A stretch of DNA of 20,855 bases, taken from NCBI GenBank assembly GCA_947307505.1, contig CAMZJG010000003.1, positions 1 through 20,855 of the forward strand, given 5' to 3'. This DNA comes from an uncultured Clostridia bacterium. Lineage in GTDB: Bacteria; Bacillota_A; Clostridia; Oscillospirales; Oscillospiraceae. The position numbers and the translations under genes are program-made. Below the pieces are notes generated by a model. The model saw only the letters and a program-made list of their open reading frames with translations. It did not search any database and was not told the origin of the DNA. Positions within the stretch are counted from its first letter, which is position 1. Each line of letters opens with the position of its first letter. This document shows positions 8,755 to 15,217 of this stretch, piece by piece.

Positions 8755-9045
8755 TCATCCCCGTTCCGGGAATCCGTCCAGAGAACCGAATTCCTCTATC
8801 CACACGAATTTTTCCCAATCCGCCTGATTCAGCAGCACTCTTGCCACGACGTAATGATGCCTGCGGCCCACGTCGCTGTTGATGGCCTCGTTGTATGCCT
8901 GATCTCCGACGCACTGGCGGAAATACCGCAGAGACGCTTCTTTGAATCGAAAGCCCGGCCTGTAGAGGCCGAGCTGCCCGCTCCCGCCGCCGACCTGTGC
9001 CAGTTGACCGGCTTGAAGCTCCCGGACGTTTTCAGGTTTTCCCAT
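8755..9045 (-). CDS. Candidate double-glycine peptide precursor (96 residues)
   Basis: The gene is preceded by a GAGGG ribosome site 9 bases from the ATG and followed within 6 bases by the exporter adaptor gene. Its N-terminus reads VRELQAGQLAQVGGGSG: a short acidic/hydrophobic leader (ELxxxxLxxV) ending in Gly-Gly, the pattern cut by C39 peptidases. Cleavage after GG near residue 20 would release a core of about 76 residues. The core is polar with few hydrophobic runs, one Cys (in FRQCVGD) and several aromatics (RYFRQ, HHYVV, WEKFVWIEEF). It does not look like a classical lanthipeptide, having a single Cys, and I do not recognise the family. Leader plus adjacency to the C39 and adaptor genes suggests an exported peptide or small protein. 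It could instead be an unrelated small protein with a chance GGG. Confidence 0.6.
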   Translation of the reverse strand: MGKPENVRELQAGQLAQVGGGSGQLGLYRPGFRFKEASLRYFRQCVGDQAYNEAINSDVGRRHHYVVARVLLNQADWEKFVWIEEFGSLDGFPERG

Positions 9046-9097
9046 AGTTGATTACCCTCTTTATTGTTGGCGGTTTCCGTCGAAAGCCCCGGATTCT

Positions 9098-9397
9098 TTA
9101 CTCGATGGTCAGGATATCCGAAAAGCCCGTGACCTCGAAGATCTCCATGATGGTCTCACCCACGTGGGTAACCTTCATTGTGCCCCGCTTGTTCATTTCC
9201 TTCTGGGCGGCCAGCAGCACCCGCAGGCCCGCGGAGGAGATGTACTCCAGCTTTTCGAGATCCAGGGTCAACTCGCTGACTCCGTCCAGCGCATCTTTCA
9301 GTTCCGCTTCCAGCTCCGGCGCACTGACCGTGTCCAGACGCCCCTCCAGGGAAAAGGCCGCCTTCCCGTTTTCGATCGCCTTGTTGATGTTCAGCAT
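9098..9397 (-). CDS. STAS anti-sigma-factor antagonist, copy A
   Basis: This 99-residue single STAS domain of the SpoIIAA/RsbV kind carries the conserved phospho-acceptor loop LEYISSAGLRVLLAAQ (about residues 50-65). Its C-terminal helix TIMEIFEVTGFSDIL is typical of the family. In partner switching the unphosphorylated form binds an RsbW-like kinase and frees its sigma factor or other client. A GGAGG site lies 7 bases before the ATG. The protein differs from copy B at 10465 only in the last residue (Glu instead of Val), because the reading frames lie in a 293-bp repeat. It lies between the ATPase-like gene and the candidate peptide gene. Confidence 0.93.
   Translation of the reverse strand: MLNINKAIENGKAAFSLEGRLDTVSAPELEAELKDALDGVSELTLDLEKLEYISSAGLRVLLAAQKEMNKRGTMKVTHVGETIMEIFEVTGFSDILTIE
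9105..9397. repeat. 293-bp direct repeat, copy A
   Basis: Base-by-base reading shows the same 293 bases here and at 10173-10465, in the same orientation. They cover the STAS reading frame from its ATG to two bases before the last sense codon. Flanks diverge at once on the stop side; on the start side only the purine-rich ribosome site region stays loosely similar. The copies are 775 bases apart, with the ATPase-like gene between them. Confidence 0.9.
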
Positions 9398-9514
9398 CGT
9401 TTTTCCTCCGTTTTATCAGCTTTGACGGGAGATCCCCTATCGTTCTGCAATGCGGCGCCTGCGCCATCCTGCAATAACCGCACAGGATCCTTTGGGGATG
9501 GAAAGCCGGCTTGC

Positions 9515-10129
9515 TCAGAACGCTTTGGTGATAGCGATCTCCACATTGCTACCTTCGATCTTCACGCTGACGTCGTCGGCCAGGTTGGCGACGATGGATT
9601 TCTCCAGCTCGTCCCAGGCCTCGGCTGTCTCTTCATCCTGCGTCTGATTGCTGCGCACCTGGGACATATACCTCTTCAGGGTCCAGGCATACGTGTCGCC
9701 GGAACGGTAGACGGACGGGCTGCCCATGCTCATCAGCCCCATGGACAAGCCGCTGGGAAGGGTCGAATCTCCTTTTTCCATCAGAATGAACGCTGCGACC
9801 ATATTCCGGATACGGCCCATGAGCCCCTTTGCCGCCGCATTCTTCCCGCTAGAAGAGGCCGCCAGCAGCTGCCTGCGCAGCTCCATGCTCATGTTGACGT
9901 CGGCACGAAGGCGCAGGGTAAACTCCTTGTTTTTCTGCCCGACCTGATAATCTGCCTCTACGCTGCCCGCAATCCCCCGCATCAAGCCGATCAATTCCTC
10001 CGCCAGCAGGCGGAGCCGCAGGTTTTCCTTATGCCCCAGGCCGCTTTCCAGCCCCAGTCGTTCCGTAGCCGCCAGGGCTTCCTCCATGCCATCTCCCCGG
10101 CTGGTGATCCGGATCTCATCAGTATTCAT
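9515..10129 (-). CDS. Divergent anti-sigma-type ATPase-like protein
   Basis: The 204-residue protein is flanked by two STAS genes and has an AAAGGAG ribosome site. Residues about 15-80 look like the start of a GHKL/HATPase fold of the RsbW kind: MEEALAATERLGLESGL, then ENLRLRLLAEELIGLMRGI in the position of the N-box helix. However, the Asn that chelates Mg-ATP is not visible, and there is no DxGxG or GxxG lid motif later on. Residues 90-140 (SSSGKNAAAKGLMGR and a Gly/Met/Ser-rich SGLSMGLMSMGSPS stretch) are distinctive. The C-terminus (AWDELEKSIVANLADDV...VEIAITKAF) forms a conserved tail. I infer a STAS-binding partner that may not hydrolyse ATP. Related proteins of this type seem familiar from gut clostridia next to STAS genes, but no function is established that I know of. 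Confidence 0.75.
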   Translation of the reverse strand: MNTDEIRITSRGDGMEEALAATERLGLESGLGHKENLRLRLLAEELIGLMRGIAGSVEADYQVGQKNKEFTLRLRADVNMSMELRRQLLAASSSGKNAAAKGLMGRIRNMVAAFILMEKGDSTLPSGLSMGLMSMGSPSVYRSGDTYAWTLKRYMSQVRSNQTQDEETAEAWDELEKSIVANLADDVSVKIEGSNVEIAITKAF

Positions 10130-10165
10130 TTCCGTCTCCTTTCTGTCGGTTACGCAAAGGCCGTG

Positions 10166-10465
10166 TCAAACAATGGTCAGGATATCCGAAAAGCCCGTGA
10201 CCTCGAAGATCTCCATGATGGTCTCACCCACGTGGGTAACCTTCATTGTGCCCCGCTTGTTCATTTCCTTCTGGGCGGCCAGCAGCACCCGCAGGCCCGC
10301 GGAGGAGATGTACTCCAGCTTTTCGAGATCCAGGGTCAACTCGCTGACTCCGTCCAGCGCATCTTTCAGTTCCGCTTCCAGCTCCGGCGCACTGACCGTG
10401 TCCAGACGCCCCTCCAGGGAAAAGGCCGCCTTCCCGTTTTCGATCGCCTTGTTGATGTTCAGCAT
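10166..10465 (-). CDS. STAS anti-sigma-factor antagonist, copy B
   Basis: This gene encodes the same 99-residue STAS domain as copy A at 9397, except that the last residue is Val. It is the first gene after the candidate promoter at 10505-10535, so it would head the transcript running through the ATPase-like gene, STAS copy A, the peptide and exporter genes, the phosphatase and the STAS-kinase fusion. A GGGAGG ribosome site precedes the ATG by about 8 bases. The serine pair in YISSAGLRVLL is the expected phosphorylation site. Two near-identical antagonists flanking one ATPase-like protein may simply raise dosage, or be a recent duplication not yet diverged. Confidence 0.93.
   Translation of the reverse strand: MLNINKAIENGKAAFSLEGRLDTVSAPELEAELKDALDGVSELTLDLEKLEYISSAGLRVLLAAQKEMNKRGTMKVTHVGETIMEIFEVTGFSDILTIV
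10173..10465. repeat. 293-bp direct repeat, copy B
   Basis: This is the second copy of the STAS-coding direct repeat; see copy A at 9105-9397. I read no mismatch over 293 bases, including at synonymous positions, which means very recent duplication or ongoing gene conversion. Recombination between the copies would remove the ATPase-like gene and leave a single STAS gene. Confidence 0.9.
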
Positions 10466-10504
10466 TGATGGTTCCTCCCTCGTTTTGATAGCTCGTTAAA
10501 TCAG

Positions 10505-10535
10505 ATTATAACGGAGCCTGTCCAATAAATGTCCA
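10505..10535 (-). promoter_or_regulatory. Probable promoter of the STAS/peptide-export operon
   Basis: On the minus strand a perfect TATAAT lies at 10510-10505, 39 bases before the STAS copy B start codon. The best upstream hexamer is TGGACA (10535-10530) at a long 19-base spacing, so a bound activator may be needed. The heptamer TTGGACA occurs twice, 11 bases apart (10536-10530 and 10525-10519), one helical turn, between or over the -35 region. This could be an activator site, for example for the SARP-type regulator encoded just upstream. The -10 is convincing; the rest is inference. Confidence 0.5.
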
Positions 10536-10560
10536 AAAAGCATCTGTTTCTGCGATTATT

Positions 10561-10589
10561 ACAAAAAAGACGTCGGAGGGTTCCCTCCG
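10561..10589 (-). terminator. Rho-independent terminator after the response regulator gene
   Basis: On the minus strand CGGAGGG and CCCTCCG pair with a 2-base AA centre (10589-10574; the loop must open further in RNA) and are followed by ACGTC and six T (10568-10563). It lies 22 bases after the stop of the response regulator gene and ahead of the STAS promoter, so it separates the two transcripts. Confidence 0.75.
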
Positions 10590-10610
10590 CCGCCTTGCAG
10601 CCGGTATTGC

Positions 10611-11414
10611 TTATGCCTTGTCCATGACCTTCCAATACATCATGTTTTCCGTCATGCTCGCCCAGGAATAGTTGCTCATGTATTCCCCCCGGTAGGCGTT
10701 CACAGCGTCGCTGTCGCCCGAGAAGAAGAGATAGGCGTCGCAGGTGAACTGCTCCGGCCGGACGCGGATGATGCCCCGGTTTATCTCCAGCATGTCGCCG
10801 ACGCCGTACTGACGCAGCGACTCCCGCAGGGAACGAATGTATACATCCAGCTGCTTCTGCAGCCTGCGATCATACGGGCGGTCCTCCCAGAGGATCGCGC
10901 TCAGTTCCGCACGGGTCACGCCGCCCCCCTGCCGGTCCACCAGATAGGCCAGAAGCTCCTTGCACTTCGCCATTTTGAAGCTGATCGGCTTCCTGTCCAC
11001 AAACACGTCGAAGCTGCCGAAGGTCTGCACCAGTACGCGGCCGGCCGGCTGCGTCTTCTTTCCCCTCAGCGCATAGGCTACGTCGGCGGCCAGCGCCTCC
11101 CTCGTTACAGGCTTCAGAAGATAGCCGGAGGCTCGGACTGCGAAGGCGTCCACCGCATATTGGGCGTAGCCCGTGAGAAAGAGGATCGCCGTATCCGGAT
11201 GCTTTGTTTTGATCGCCGCCGCCAGCCGGATACCGTTCATCCCCGGCATGTCGATATCCAGCAGCGCCAGGTCCGCAGCGTTGTGATCCAGCCATTCAAG
11301 AGCGTCCTCCGGCCGGACAAAGCCCCTGGCTTCGTCGATCTCCGGGAGCTCCAGACACATGGCGACAGTATCCTCCATCAAAATCCGCTCGTCGTCCACA
11401 CAGATCGCTTTCAT
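10611..11414 (-). CDS. SARP-type two-component response regulator
   Basis: The 267-residue protein begins with a receiver domain (1-118): acidic pair Asp7/Asp8, phospho-acceptor Asp53 in LLDIDMPGMNG, Thr81 and Lys101 in LKPV. Residues about 126-215 are a winged-helix DNA-binding domain of the OmpR/SARP type (FGSFDVFVDRKPISFKMAKCKELLAYLV; LWEDRPYDRRLQKQLDVYIRSLRESL). A short C-terminal segment (CDAYLFFSGDSDAVNAYRGEYM) resembles the start of a BTAD domain. This architecture matches the SAPR family of two-component regulators. The ATG at 11414 overlaps the kinase stop as ATGA, so the pair is translationally coupled; the frame is open further upstream, but that part lies inside the kinase gene. 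Likely targets include the STAS operon promoter directly downstream, though this is inferred from position only. Confidence 0.9.
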   Translation of the reverse strand: MKAICVDDERILMEDTVAMCLELPEIDEARGFVRPEDALEWLDHNAADLALLDIDMPGMNGIRLAAAIKTKHPDTAILFLTGYAQYAVDAFAVRASGYLLKPVTREALAADVAYALRGKKTQPAGRVLVQTFGSFDVFVDRKPISFKMAKCKELLAYLVDRQGGGVTRAELSAILWEDRPYDRRLQKQLDVYIRSLRESLRQYGVGDMLEINRGIIRVRPEQFTCDAYLFFSGDSDAVNAYRGEYMSNYSWASMTENMMYWKVMDKA

Positions 11415-12694
11415 GCCGTCGCCCCCTTTGCAGGGATCCGTATCGTTACCGTTGTGCCTTCCCCGACCTTGCTTTCGAGGATCAGCATGCCGGAACACAT
11501 CTGTTCGATGCGTTCCCGAACGTTGCGGATGCCGATGTGTCCGTTTTCCGTGCTTTCCATCGCATTCGGATCAAACCCGATCCCGTTGTCCTCGATCACG
11601 ATCTCATGACAGGTTTCTCTGCGTCGGGAAACGACCCGGACAAGCCCGTCCCTCCGGCTGCGGACGCCGTGCCGGATCGCATTCTCCACCATGGGCTGCA
11701 GCGTCAGCGGAGGCAGATCGAACCCGTCGTCCGCTATGTCATATTCCACCCGGATGTTCTCAAAACGCACCATCTCGATCTCTGTGTAAAGCCGGGTGTG
11801 TTCCAGTTCTTTTTGAAACGGGATATTCCCGGTCACGCCGAGGGAATCCAGATTCTGCCGCAGATAAACGCCAAATTTGTCCGCCAGCTCTGCGGCCCGC
11901 TCCGGGTCCTTGCGGCAAAGCGCCTTGAAGGTCGCAATGGTGTTGTAGAGAAAGTGGGGCTGGATCTGCGTCATCATGATCTGGATGCGCTGTTCCGCAT
12001 GGAGCGAGCGCTCATGCTCCCGCACGAATTGCAGGTGGATCCATATGTAGTAGAGCGCGCAGCTGATCACGATCGCGATATTCAGGCACGAAACCGGGTG
12101 ATTTATGGGGGTGAGGTAATCCAGAACGATGCTGGCGGCGATGATCGCCGAATTGAAGATCGGAATGACCGCGTCCTGCCATCGGACTCGTCCGTATTTG
12201 CGGACCGTCAGGCAGACAAGATTCGCAAGAAGCAGGGCTGTGACCACATGACAGGTAAACCCAAGCGGGCCCCGGTGGAAGACGTTATTCTTTGTGATCC
12301 AAAAGGCAAGGGGGGCGAAAAGCGCCGTCAGATACACGGCCGCATTGATCCCTGTCAGGATCCAGGCCGGCAGCGTTTTTTTCCCATCGGCGATGAGATA
12401 GAAGACAAGGACGACCAGCACCGGACGCACGCAATAACCGTAGATGGACAGCACGGTCCGAAGGAAGGGCTGCGGCGTTCCTTCACTGATTCGGTGTTCC
12501 AGAACTGTCTGCAGAATCAGGCTGAAGGTCAGCAGCAAAATGATCAGGATGTTCCTTTTGTGCTCACGGTCGATATATGAGTCTGCAAGAAGGGCAAGCA
12601 CAAGACCAACCAGCAGCGCCGTTAAAAACAAGTTCAGCAGAAGATAGGGGGACCCCACCAAATCATATCCGAAGAAAGGAAACGACATCGTCAT
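11411..12694 (-). CDS. LytS-like membrane sensor histidine kinase
   Basis: The 427-residue protein has about six membrane segments in its first 215 residues and then a coiled stretch (REHERSLHAEQRIQIMMTQ). The His_kinase dimerisation motif QPHFLYNTIATF follows, with phospho-acceptor His247. A HATPase_c domain closes the protein: N-box MVENAIRHGV, EDNGIGFDP and GHIGIRNVRERIE. This is the LytS/YehU-type kinase layout (PF06580 plus HATPase). No extracellular ligand domain is present, so the signal is probably sensed within the membrane. The start at 12694 is chosen because AAGGA lies 10 bases before this ATG; a GTG at 12712 and an ATG two codons downstream are alternatives. It is co-transcribed with the response regulator from the promoter at 12859-12887. 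Confidence 0.92.
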   Translation of the reverse strand: MTMSFPFFGYDLVGSPYLLLNLFLTALLVGLVLALLADSYIDREHKRNILIILLLTFSLILQTVLEHRISEGTPQPFLRTVLSIYGYCVRPVLVVLVFYLIADGKKTLPAWILTGINAAVYLTALFAPLAFWITKNNVFHRGPLGFTCHVVTALLLANLVCLTVRKYGRVRWQDAVIPIFNSAIIAASIVLDYLTPINHPVSCLNIAIVISCALYYIWIHLQFVREHERSLHAEQRIQIMMTQIQPHFLYNTIATFKALCRKDPERAAELADKFGVYLRQNLDSLGVTGNIPFQKELEHTRLYTEIEMVRFENIRVEYDIADDGFDLPPLTLQPMVENAIRHGVRSRRDGLVRVVSRRRETCHEIVIEDNGIGFDPNAMESTENGHIGIRNVRERIEQMCSGMLILESKVGEGTTVTIRIPAKGATA

Positions 12695-12708
12695 ACGATC
12701 ACCGTCCT

Positions 12709-12801
12709 TCACGCGCCAATGGCACAGCTGTATTCACGGATCACCCGAGGCAAGGAGCGGGGAAGGAAGATGGCAGACTTCATGATCGGTTCCGGGCCCA
12801 C
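12709..12801 (-). CDS. Possible 30-residue leader ORF before the kinase
   Basis: A GTG at 12801, preceded by AAAGGAG at 10 bases, opens 30 codons. An internal ATG gives a 24-residue version starting MKSAIFLPRSLPRVI. The stop TGA overlaps the GTG at 12712 that is in frame with the kinase, as GTGA. The peptide is short, basic and moderately hydrophobic. Position and ribosome site suggest a possible coupled leader peptide, but a random frame of this length is common and there is no homology to support it. Confidence 0.2.
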   Translation of the reverse strand: MGPEPIMKSAIFLPRSLPRVIREYSCAIGA

Positions 12802-12858
12802 TGATCCTTCTCTCCTTTCCGTTTTTCGAAGTTGTTTGTGATACCGTTTCCGTTTTTT

Positions 12859-12887
12859 ATTCTATATGAAACCTTGCGGTATTTCAA
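12859..12887 (-). promoter_or_regulatory. Sigma-A-type promoter of the two-component operon
   Basis: On the minus strand TTGAAA (12887-12882) and TAGAAT (12864-12859) are separated by exactly 17 bases in a locally AT-rich stretch. Predicted transcription starts near 12852, giving a leader of about 158 bases to the kinase ATG. The hexamers each match consensus at 4-5 of 6 positions and the spacing is ideal. Confidence 0.7.
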
Positions 12888-13020
12888 CGGTTATGAGTGA
12901 CACGTTCCTGCGCCATTATCCCTCTTATAAAGCAGGGAATTTAAACAGCAGCGGATTGGTATGTGTTTGCGAGTTGAGCAGAACAGCTGCGTGTAAGTAT
13001 ATCAGGCTTTTGAAAGGATA

Positions 13021-13060
13021 AAACGGCGGGATTTCACCCGCCGTTTATCGCTTATTTTTT
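13021..13060. terminator. Terminator hairpin, probably bidirectional
   Basis: AAACGGCGGG (13021-13030) pairs perfectly with CCCGCCGTTT (13037-13046) around a six-base loop. On the plus strand TTATTTTTT follows six bases later; on the minus strand the stem runs into TTTTATCC. Minus-strand transcription of the hydrolase remnant and oxidative-stress genes would end here, upstream of the kinase promoter. Confidence 0.8.
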
Positions 13061-13108
13061 GGCCATTATTGTATGAAGCCGGCAGTTTCCTCCAACTCCC
13101 TATTATGT

Positions 13109-13366
13109 CTAAACTAAGCGGAACACTTCTTCTCTGAGCCGCTCCGGGAACATCAGGACCAGCTCTGCGTGGGCGAGTCCCGAAAACTCCTTAGGTACTG
13201 TCTGAGGGAATGCCTTGAGGGTATATGCCAGGTTGTTTTTTCGGGCTTTCTTCTCTTCCTCGCCGTACCAGTATTCGATCTTCGTGTTCAAAGTTGGAAC
13301 AGGATCTGGCATGGAGTAATTGTTCGCGGACCAGAAGACATTGTATCCTGAGGACCCGGTGAGTCT
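13109..13366 (-). pseudogene. 3' remnant of an alpha/beta hydrolase gene
   Basis: The frame is open from 13366 to the stop at 13109 and reads ...GYNVFWSANNYSMPDP and then TKIEYWYGEEEKKARK, followed by EFSGLAHAELVLMFPE. This matches the last third of alpha/beta hydrolases, where the conserved His lies in a GxxHGE-like motif; here the motif reads GLAHAE. No start with a good ribosome site is visible (an ATG at 13312 exists), and a stop precedes at 13369-13367. The N-terminal two thirds, including the nucleophile elbow, are absent because the flavodoxin-ferredoxin gene ends only 18 bases further up. I read it as a decayed stub; the hydrolase family call is by pattern. Confidence 0.6.
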
Positions 13367-13383
13367 TCAGGGTGCTCAGCTTA

Positions 13384-14136
13384 TCAGTGGCAGCTTTTCA
13401 AGATAGGATTTACATATCGCTTCTTACCCTTGGTGGCCTCGTCGTAATGCACCGCGCCGCAGCGGATGCAGGCCATACAGAGGGCGCACTTGTCCTTCAC
13501 CCACTTTGGCCGTCCGTTCTCCATGACCATGGCCTCCACGGGGCACCGTTCCACGCACTTCCCGCAGCCCACGCACTGATCGTCCACATGGAAATGTCGG
13601 GTTTCCCGGTCCTGTTCATAATAGGGGTAAGCCGCCTGGGTAATCATCCTGCCTCTGGGCGGGATGTGGAGGCCCAGTTTCCGCCGCTCGGCAACGCAGC
13701 GGGCGATCACCTTGAGGGTCTCAGCGGCGTCGGCCAGAATGGTGTCCCGTTCTTCCTCCGGAGAAATGGTGTAGTGAATCACGTCGTTTTCCGGCATGAT
13801 GACCGTATAGGCCGCATGAAGTGCAATCCCCTTTACTGCCAGCGCTTCCGCCAGCTGCCCTGCCGCCCCGGAGGCGGATGAAGCGCAGGTCAGGAGGGCA
13901 TAGCAGTATTCCGCCGGGGCGGAGATTAGCAATGACCGGGCAAATTCCAGCACCGTGCTGGGAACGCCCCCGTAGTACACCGGGCAGACGATGCCCAGGG
14001 CTTCTCCTTTTTCAAGGTCAAATGCCGTTCGCCCGTCTCTCAGACATTTCGCCAGGTCCAGGGGCTCCTCACCCTCCATGCATAGGGCCTTGGCCGCCTG
14101 ATAGGAATTCCCGGTGCCAGTGAAATAGAAGACCAT
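13384..14136 (-). CDS. EFR1-like flavodoxin/ferredoxin protein
   Basis: The 250-residue cytosolic electron carrier begins MVFYFTGTGNS, the flavodoxin FMN-phosphate loop (TGTGNS, 6-11). Further flavodoxin strands are visible (GIVCPVYYGGVPSTVLEFA). A bacterial ferredoxin part follows from about residue 185, with a classic CVGCGKCVERCP cluster and a second Cys run CALCMACIRCG. The last spacing of the second run is shorter than the usual CxxCxxCxxxCP, so that cluster may be atypical. The start at 14136 is fixed by GGAGGT six bases before the ATG; the frame's earlier ATG at 14154 has no ribosome site. It lies 52 bases downstream of the glutathione peroxidase gene, so it could supply reducing power in the same stress response. 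The physiological partner is unknown. Confidence 0.88.
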   Translation of the reverse strand: MVFYFTGTGNSYQAAKALCMEGEEPLDLAKCLRDGRTAFDLEKGEALGIVCPVYYGGVPSTVLEFARSLLISAPAEYCYALLTCASSASGAAGQLAEALAVKGIALHAAYTVIMPENDVIHYTISPEEERDTILADAAETLKVIARCVAERRKLGLHIPPRGRMITQAAYPYYEQDRETRHFHVDDQCVGCGKCVERCPVEAMVMENGRPKWVKDKCALCMACIRCGAVHYDEATKGKKRYVNPILKSCH

Positions 14137-14188
14137 GGATTTACCTCCGTTCATCAGTTTAGACGTTTCTTTGTTTCTTTCGTTCGGC

Positions 14189-14734
14189 TCAGAGGACTGC
14201 TTCGACCGCAGCTCTGACTTTCTTCATGTCTGCCGTAGGCTCAAACCGGGCGACGACCTTTCCTTCCCGGTCTACCAGGAACTTCGTGAAATTCCACTTG
14301 ATATACGCTTTATCCCCGAAGGTTTTGTTGTTCATATCGGAGAACTTCTTCAGCGCGGCGCTTTTCAGCCCCTTGCCAAAGCCTTCAAAGGGTTTTTCCG
14401 CAGCCAGGAAAGCAAACAGCGGGTCCGCCGTCTCCCCGTTCACGTCCAGCTTCGCAAACTGCGGGAATTCCGTGCCGAATTTCACCGTGCAGAAGCTGTG
14501 GATCTCATCGTCGCTGCCGGGGGCCTGGTTGGCGAACTGATTGCAGGGGAAGTCCAGGATCTCAAAGCCCTTGTCCTTCAGCTCCTTGTACATGGTTTCC
14601 AGGGGCTCATAATGCGGGGTGAAGCCGCAGCCGGTGGCCGTGTTCACGATCAGCAGCACTTTGCCCCGGTATTCAGAGAGGTTGACCTCAGCGCCGGTCC
14701 TGTCTCTTACGGAAAAATCATAAACGGTTCTCAT
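14189..14734 (-). CDS. Glutathione peroxidase family peroxidase (Cys type)
   Basis: The 181-residue protein has a full-length GPx/thioredoxin fold. The peroxidatic residue is Cys36 in NTATGCGFTPHY, encoded by a TGC codon, so it is not selenocysteine. The tetrad partners are Gln66 (DFPCNQF), Trp147 and Asn148 (KWNFTKFLVD). Cys82 in SFCTVKFG fits the resolving cysteine of thioredoxin-dependent GPx enzymes. It would reduce hydroperoxides, probably with thioredoxin rather than glutathione, since clostridia generally lack the latter. An AAGGAG ribosome site precedes the ATG. It lies 17 bases after the OhrR-like regulator gene and is likely on the same transcript, so organic peroxide should induce it. 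Confidence 0.95.
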   Translation of the reverse strand: MRTVYDFSVRDRTGAEVNLSEYRGKVLLIVNTATGCGFTPHYEPLETMYKELKDKGFEILDFPCNQFANQAPGSDDEIHSFCTVKFGTEFPQFAKLDVNGETADPLFAFLAAEKPFEGFGKGLKSAALKKFSDMNNKTFGDKAYIKWNFTKFLVDREGKVVARFEPTADMKKVRAAVEAVL

Positions 14735-14751
14735 TGCTCGTATCTCCTTTT

Positions 14752-15192
14752 TTAGTCTGCTTTATCCCCCAGGATCTCATAGAGCAGTTCATACAAGGCT
14801 CCTGCCTTTTCCGGCGCAAGCTTGATGCAGCTCCCAACCCTCAGAGGGATCTCTTTGGCTTTTTCCTGTAAGGCGCGCCCCGCCTCCGTCAGCCGGATCG
14901 AGACGATACGCTCGTCTTCCTTCGTTCTTTTGCGGAGGATATGCCCGGTAGCCTCCATCTTCTTGAGGAGCGGGGAAATGGTCCCGCTGTCCAACCGGAG
15001 CCGGTGGCAGAGTTCCCCTACCGTGATTTCATCCTTCTCCCATAGGACAAGGAGAACGATGTACTGCGTATAGGTCAGATCCAGCGGCTTCAGGTACGGG
15101 GTATACAGCCCCATGATTTTGCGTGCGGCGGCGTACAGGGGAAAGCAAAGCTGATTATCCAGCTTCATTGCTTCGTGATAGTCGTATTCCAT
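14752..15192 (-). CDS. OhrR-like MarR-family peroxide-sensing repressor
   Basis: The 146-residue winged-helix regulator carries Cys16 in the N-terminal DNQLCFPLY motif, with Tyr30 and Tyr41 at the spacing seen in Bacillus OhrR (Cys15, Tyr29, Tyr40). Those residues sense organic hydroperoxides. Cys122 near the C-terminus could act as a second cysteine, as in the two-Cys OhrR subgroup. The DNA-binding helix (SGTISPLLKKMEATGHILRKRTKEDER) and wing are intact. The start at 15192 has GGAG seven bases upstream; the frame is open further, but that region is promoter DNA. The neighbouring glutathione peroxidase fits the role. It probably represses its own promoter through the palindrome at 15218-15235. 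Confidence 0.92.
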   Translation of the reverse strand: MEYDYHEAMKLDNQLCFPLYAAARKIMGLYTPYLKPLDLTYTQYIVLLVLWEKDEITVGELCHRLRLDSGTISPLLKKMEATGHILRKRTKEDERIVSIRLTEAGRALQEKAKEIPLRVGSCIKLAPEKAGALYELLYEILGDKAD

Positions 15193-15217
15193 GGCTTGAC
15201 TCCAGATTATATTTGAT

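Larger units (their letters stand above)
12695..13108. other. Intergenic region between hydrolase remnant and kinase gene
   Basis: This 414-base stretch holds, from right to left, a GC-rich terminator hairpin (13021-13060), about 130 bases without recognisable signals, the kinase promoter (12859-12887), and a long leader of about 158 bases containing one possible 30-codon reading frame (12709-12801). I see no tRNA, riboswitch fold or repeat in it. Confidence 0.6.

Noticed and set aside
9398..9514. Possible small gene between STAS copy A and the ATPase-like gene
   Set aside because: The frame starting at 9467 runs into the STAS gene in another frame and lacks a ribosome site.
9105..10465. Insertion sequence or CRISPR explanation for the direct repeats
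   Set aside because: There are only two copies; they are coding, have no terminal inverted repeats or transposase, and match gene boundaries.
9164..10468. Plus-strand frame with an internal repeated segment
   Set aside because: The repetition is only the antisense of the two STAS copies; no start signal or domain is visible.
14615..14635. Selenocysteine in the glutathione peroxidase
   Set aside because: The catalytic codon is TGC, not TGA, and no SECIS-like need arises.
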